A DNA stretch of 5,184 nucleotides, taken from the NCBI GenBank assembly GCA_016181325.1, contig JACOZO010000076.1:1-5184 (forward strand), written 5' to 3'. The stretch is from Candidatus Woesearchaeota archaeon (GTDB lineage: Archaea > Nanobdellota > Nanobdellia > Woesearchaeales > GW2011-AR4). Made by a program: the position numbers and the translations under genes. The notes beneath the pieces are model-generated. The model worked only from the letters and a program-made list of their open reading frames with translations. It ran no database searches and was not told the DNA's origin. Shown piece by piece: positions 3,942 to 5,184 of this stretch; positions within the stretch are counted from its first letter, which is position 1, and every line of letters starts with the position of its first letter.

Positions 3942-3981
3942 AGAAAAATAGAAAATAAAAATCTAAGTCAAAACTTCAGAT
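3942..3981 (-). terminator. Hairpin plus T-run terminator of the DUF5679 gene
   Basis: The stem pairs 3961-3968 (ATCTAAGT) with 3973-3981 (ACTTCAGAT), 8 bp with one bulged C and a CAAA loop. Read on the minus strand it begins 4 nt after the stop at 3985 and is followed by a long T-rich tract (3942-3960). Confidence 0.7.
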
Positions 3982-3984
3982 TAT

Positions 3985-4134
3985 CTATTTAGCCTTTCCC
4001 AGAATTCTGAAAACTTTCGTGCCGCAAGCGCCGCAGGTGCCCTTCATGGCACTCATGCCGTTCTTCATGGTGACTTCCTTGCCGTCCTTAATCTCAACTT
4101 CTTTCTTGCACTTCATGCATCTTCCTCTTGCCAT
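3985..4134 (-). CDS. DUF5679-type zinc-ribbon protein
   Basis: A 49-aa protein starting MARGRCMKCKKEVEIKDGKE and ending KGTCGACGTKVFRILGKAK. Two CxxC pairs (C6/C9 and C34/C37) form a small zinc ribbon. The core, CxKCKKxVEIKDxKEVTxKNG followed by KGTCxxCGTKVFRI, is that of the DUF5679 family, found widely in archaea and of unproven function, presumably nucleic-acid- or protein-binding. On the minus strand GAGGTG (4142-4147) lies 7 nt before the ATG, a good Shine-Dalgarno. A TATA box is upstream at 4191-4199 and a hairpin terminator follows, so it is a complete monocistronic unit, divergent from the 173-aa gene. Confidence 0.9.
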   Translation of the reverse strand: MARGRCMKCKKEVEIKDGKEVTMKNGMSAMKGTCGACGTKVFRILGKAK

Positions 4135-4190
4135 ATTATAACACCTCGATATTGTTGAATTAAATTACAGAAGGGATAGTTTGCAAGTAG

Positions 4191-4199
4191 TATTTAAAT
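4191..4199 (-). promoter_or_regulatory. TATA box for the DUF5679 gene
   Basis: TATTTAAAT (ATTTAAATA on the minus strand) would place the transcription start near 4170 and a leader of about 35 nt carrying GAGGTG. It shares the TTTAAA core with the boxes at 579, 947 and 1595. Confidence 0.5.
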
Positions 4200-4239
4200 G
4201 TTTGGTAGAAAAATAGCAAAAATGAGGCGGATTTAGAAA

Positions 4240-4250
4240 TTTTTATATAC
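4240..4250 (+). promoter_or_regulatory. TATA box for the 173-aa gene
   Basis: TTTTTATATAC is centred at 4245, predicting a transcription start around 4270. That leaves at most about 12 nt before ATG 4282 and no Shine-Dalgarno, so initiation is leaderless or nearly so. Confidence 0.55.
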
Positions 4251-4281
4251 AAAGTCCAATGCGCATCCATTGATTCTGATA

Positions 4282-4803
4282 ATGGCTTTAAACGTGATTG
4301 GGAAGTTTGATTATCTGCTTGGGGACAATCCATTGAGTCAATTGGAGGAAGGGCTGCTCCAGGAATTCCGCAGGCAGAATGCCTCAGAGATTTTTGACAA
4401 GGCAAAATATGAGATGGGGGCATTGCCGGAATATGCTGATGCACCATTGAGCTTCCCACAATTTCTTGAGGATTACATCAGTGCAAATGACGCGTGGCGC
4501 GGCAAGGTCACTCCAAGGGTCAGGCTTGTCACTATAGCGGAATATATCTTAAGCACTGTGGAAGAAATGAAGGATTTAGCGCATCCATCAGACACTGCTC
4601 CAAGGATATATGGGGAGCTCATGAGATATGCCGGCCTTAATGATGCTAAAGATATATCACAGAACACTGTAGGCAGTTATTGCCTGAAGTACAGGATACC
4701 GGAGTTGAGCAAGCCCATTATGGCCGCAGTTGGTTTGATTGATTCCAAGGAATCAAAGCCGGATAAATTACCTCCATTTGAGCATAAAAAACGTGGGAAT
4801 TAG
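4282..4803 (+). CDS. Hypothetical 173-aa helical protein
   Basis: I do not recognise a family. The protein is mostly helix-favouring with no membrane segment or signal peptide, so probably cytoplasmic. Visible blocks: MALNVIGKFDYLLGDNPLSQ and LEEGLLQEFRRQNASEIF at the N-terminus, an acidic middle (QFLEDYISANDAWRGK), a helix VRLVTIAEYILSTVEEMKDL (80-99), and a C-terminal part RIYGELMRYAGLNDAKDISQ with TVGSYCLKYRIPELSK. The last is loosely reminiscent of a helix-turn-helix-like small domain, which is speculative. It ends in a Lys/Pro-rich tail (PDKLPPFEHKKRGN). An in-frame TTG at 4270 would add four residues and coincides with the predicted transcription start; ATG 4282 is preferred. The 3' end is convergent with the HAD gene, 14 nt away. 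Confidence 0.8.
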   Translation: MALNVIGKFDYLLGDNPLSQLEEGLLQEFRRQNASEIFDKAKYEMGALPEYADAPLSFPQFLEDYISANDAWRGKVTPRVRLVTIAEYILSTVEEMKDLAHPSDTAPRIYGELMRYAGLNDAKDISQNTVGSYCLKYRIPELSKPIMAAVGLIDSKESKPDKLPPFEHKKRGN

Positions 4804-4817
4804 CAGGGACTTTCTGC

Positions 4818-5184
4818 TCAATTCCCTTTAAGGATCTCCAGCAGCTCTTTTATATCCCCAATCTCAAAATCTGCCCCTGTATTTGATGCCTCTTTGTAGC
4901 CGTACCTTGCAAAGCACGTCTTCATCCCGACAGCCTTTGCCCCTGTTATGTCCCTTTCCGGCCTGTCGCCGACCATCAGGCACTCATCAGGCTTGACGCC
5001 AAGCATCTCAATGGCCTTCTCAAAAGGCAGCCTGTGGGGCTTCAGCTTGTTGGTATCATCAAGAGCTACGACAACATCAAAGAAATCAGTGAGTTTCATT
5101 GCAGCCAGCCTTATCCATGCCTTCAGCTTCGGCGCATCAGAGAGTATCGCAAGCTTTATCTTCATGTCTTTCAGCTTGAATAGG
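4818..5184 (-). CDS. HAD-superfamily hydrolase, C-terminal part (phosphatase-like)
   Basis: The gene runs off the right edge; about 122 C-terminal residues are visible. AILSDAPKLKAW carries motif II (Ser), LKPHRLPFEKAIEMLG carries motif III (Lys followed by Pro, as in the KP-H-P-F pattern of subfamily I HADs), and CLMVGDRPERDITGAKAVGM is motif IV with the two acidic Mg-binding residues. The order and spacing match the phosphoglycolate phosphatase-like HAD-IA group. The DxD nucleophile motif and the cap domain lie outside the window, so the substrate cannot be inferred. The frame is open through the edge; the Met at 5163-5165 is internal, since LFKLKD precedes it. Confidence 0.92.
   Translation of the reverse strand, partial: LFKLKDMKIKLAILSDAPKLKAWIRLAAMKLTDFFDVVVALDDTNKLKPHRLPFEKAIEMLGVKPDECLMVGDRPERDITGAKAVGMKTCFARYGYKEASNTGADFEIGDIKELLEILKGN

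Noticed and set aside
4160..4667. Minus-strand open frames opposite the 173-aa gene
   Set aside because: The plus frame has a better placed promoter and more protein-like composition; the minus frames are Pro/Ser-rich shadows.
1..5184. CRISPR array, insertion sequence or phage genes
   Set aside because: No regularly spaced repeats, transposase, integrase or terminal inverted repeats with target duplication were seen.

Overview
The window is archaeal. The evidence is an LSm (Sm-like) protein next to ribosomal protein L37e, a tRNA gene broken by archaeal bulge-helix-bulge (BHB) introns and lacking an encoded CCA, A/T-rich TATA elements 20-40 nt upstream of genes, a mix of Shine-Dalgarno (GGTG/GAGGTG) and leaderless starts, and a DUF5679 zinc ribbon. 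The tiny genes and short spacers are compatible with a small-genome lineage such as DPANN, but that placement is an inference; no marker here decides it.

Layout. 1-344: end of an LSm gene and the complete L37e gene, a pair often seen together in archaea. 395-547: a type II tRNA-Leu(UAG) which, by my reading, carries two introns, a 17-nt mini-intron at 30/31 and a 52-nt canonical intron at 37/38. 567-1236: two small basic proteins, each driven by the same 21-bp promoter block; the second protein is an internal tandem duplication. 1364-1587: a short inverted repeat, a TATA box and a 42-codon gene starting with TTG. 1626-2905: an S-methyl-5'-thioadenosine phosphorylase, apparently leaderless, directly followed by a putative lipoprotein. 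2928-3380 (minus): a DUF212/YuiD-type membrane protein of the PAP2-like group, convergent with the lipoprotein. 3456-3984: about 530 bases without an intact gene, holding a candidate structured RNA (3481-3626), a start-less C-terminal protein fragment on the minus strand (3740-3910) and a hairpin terminator. 3985-4134 (minus): a DUF5679 zinc ribbon, divergent from an unrecognised 173-aa helical protein (4282-4803). 4818-5184 (minus): the C-terminal part of a HAD hydrolase running off the window.

The contents are housekeeping (RNA binding, translation, tRNA, methylthioadenosine salvage) mixed with orphan small proteins. No phage, transposon or CRISPR system is visible. The strongest observations are the double-intron tRNA-Leu, the twin promoters, the duplicated 78-aa protein and the structured intergenic region.
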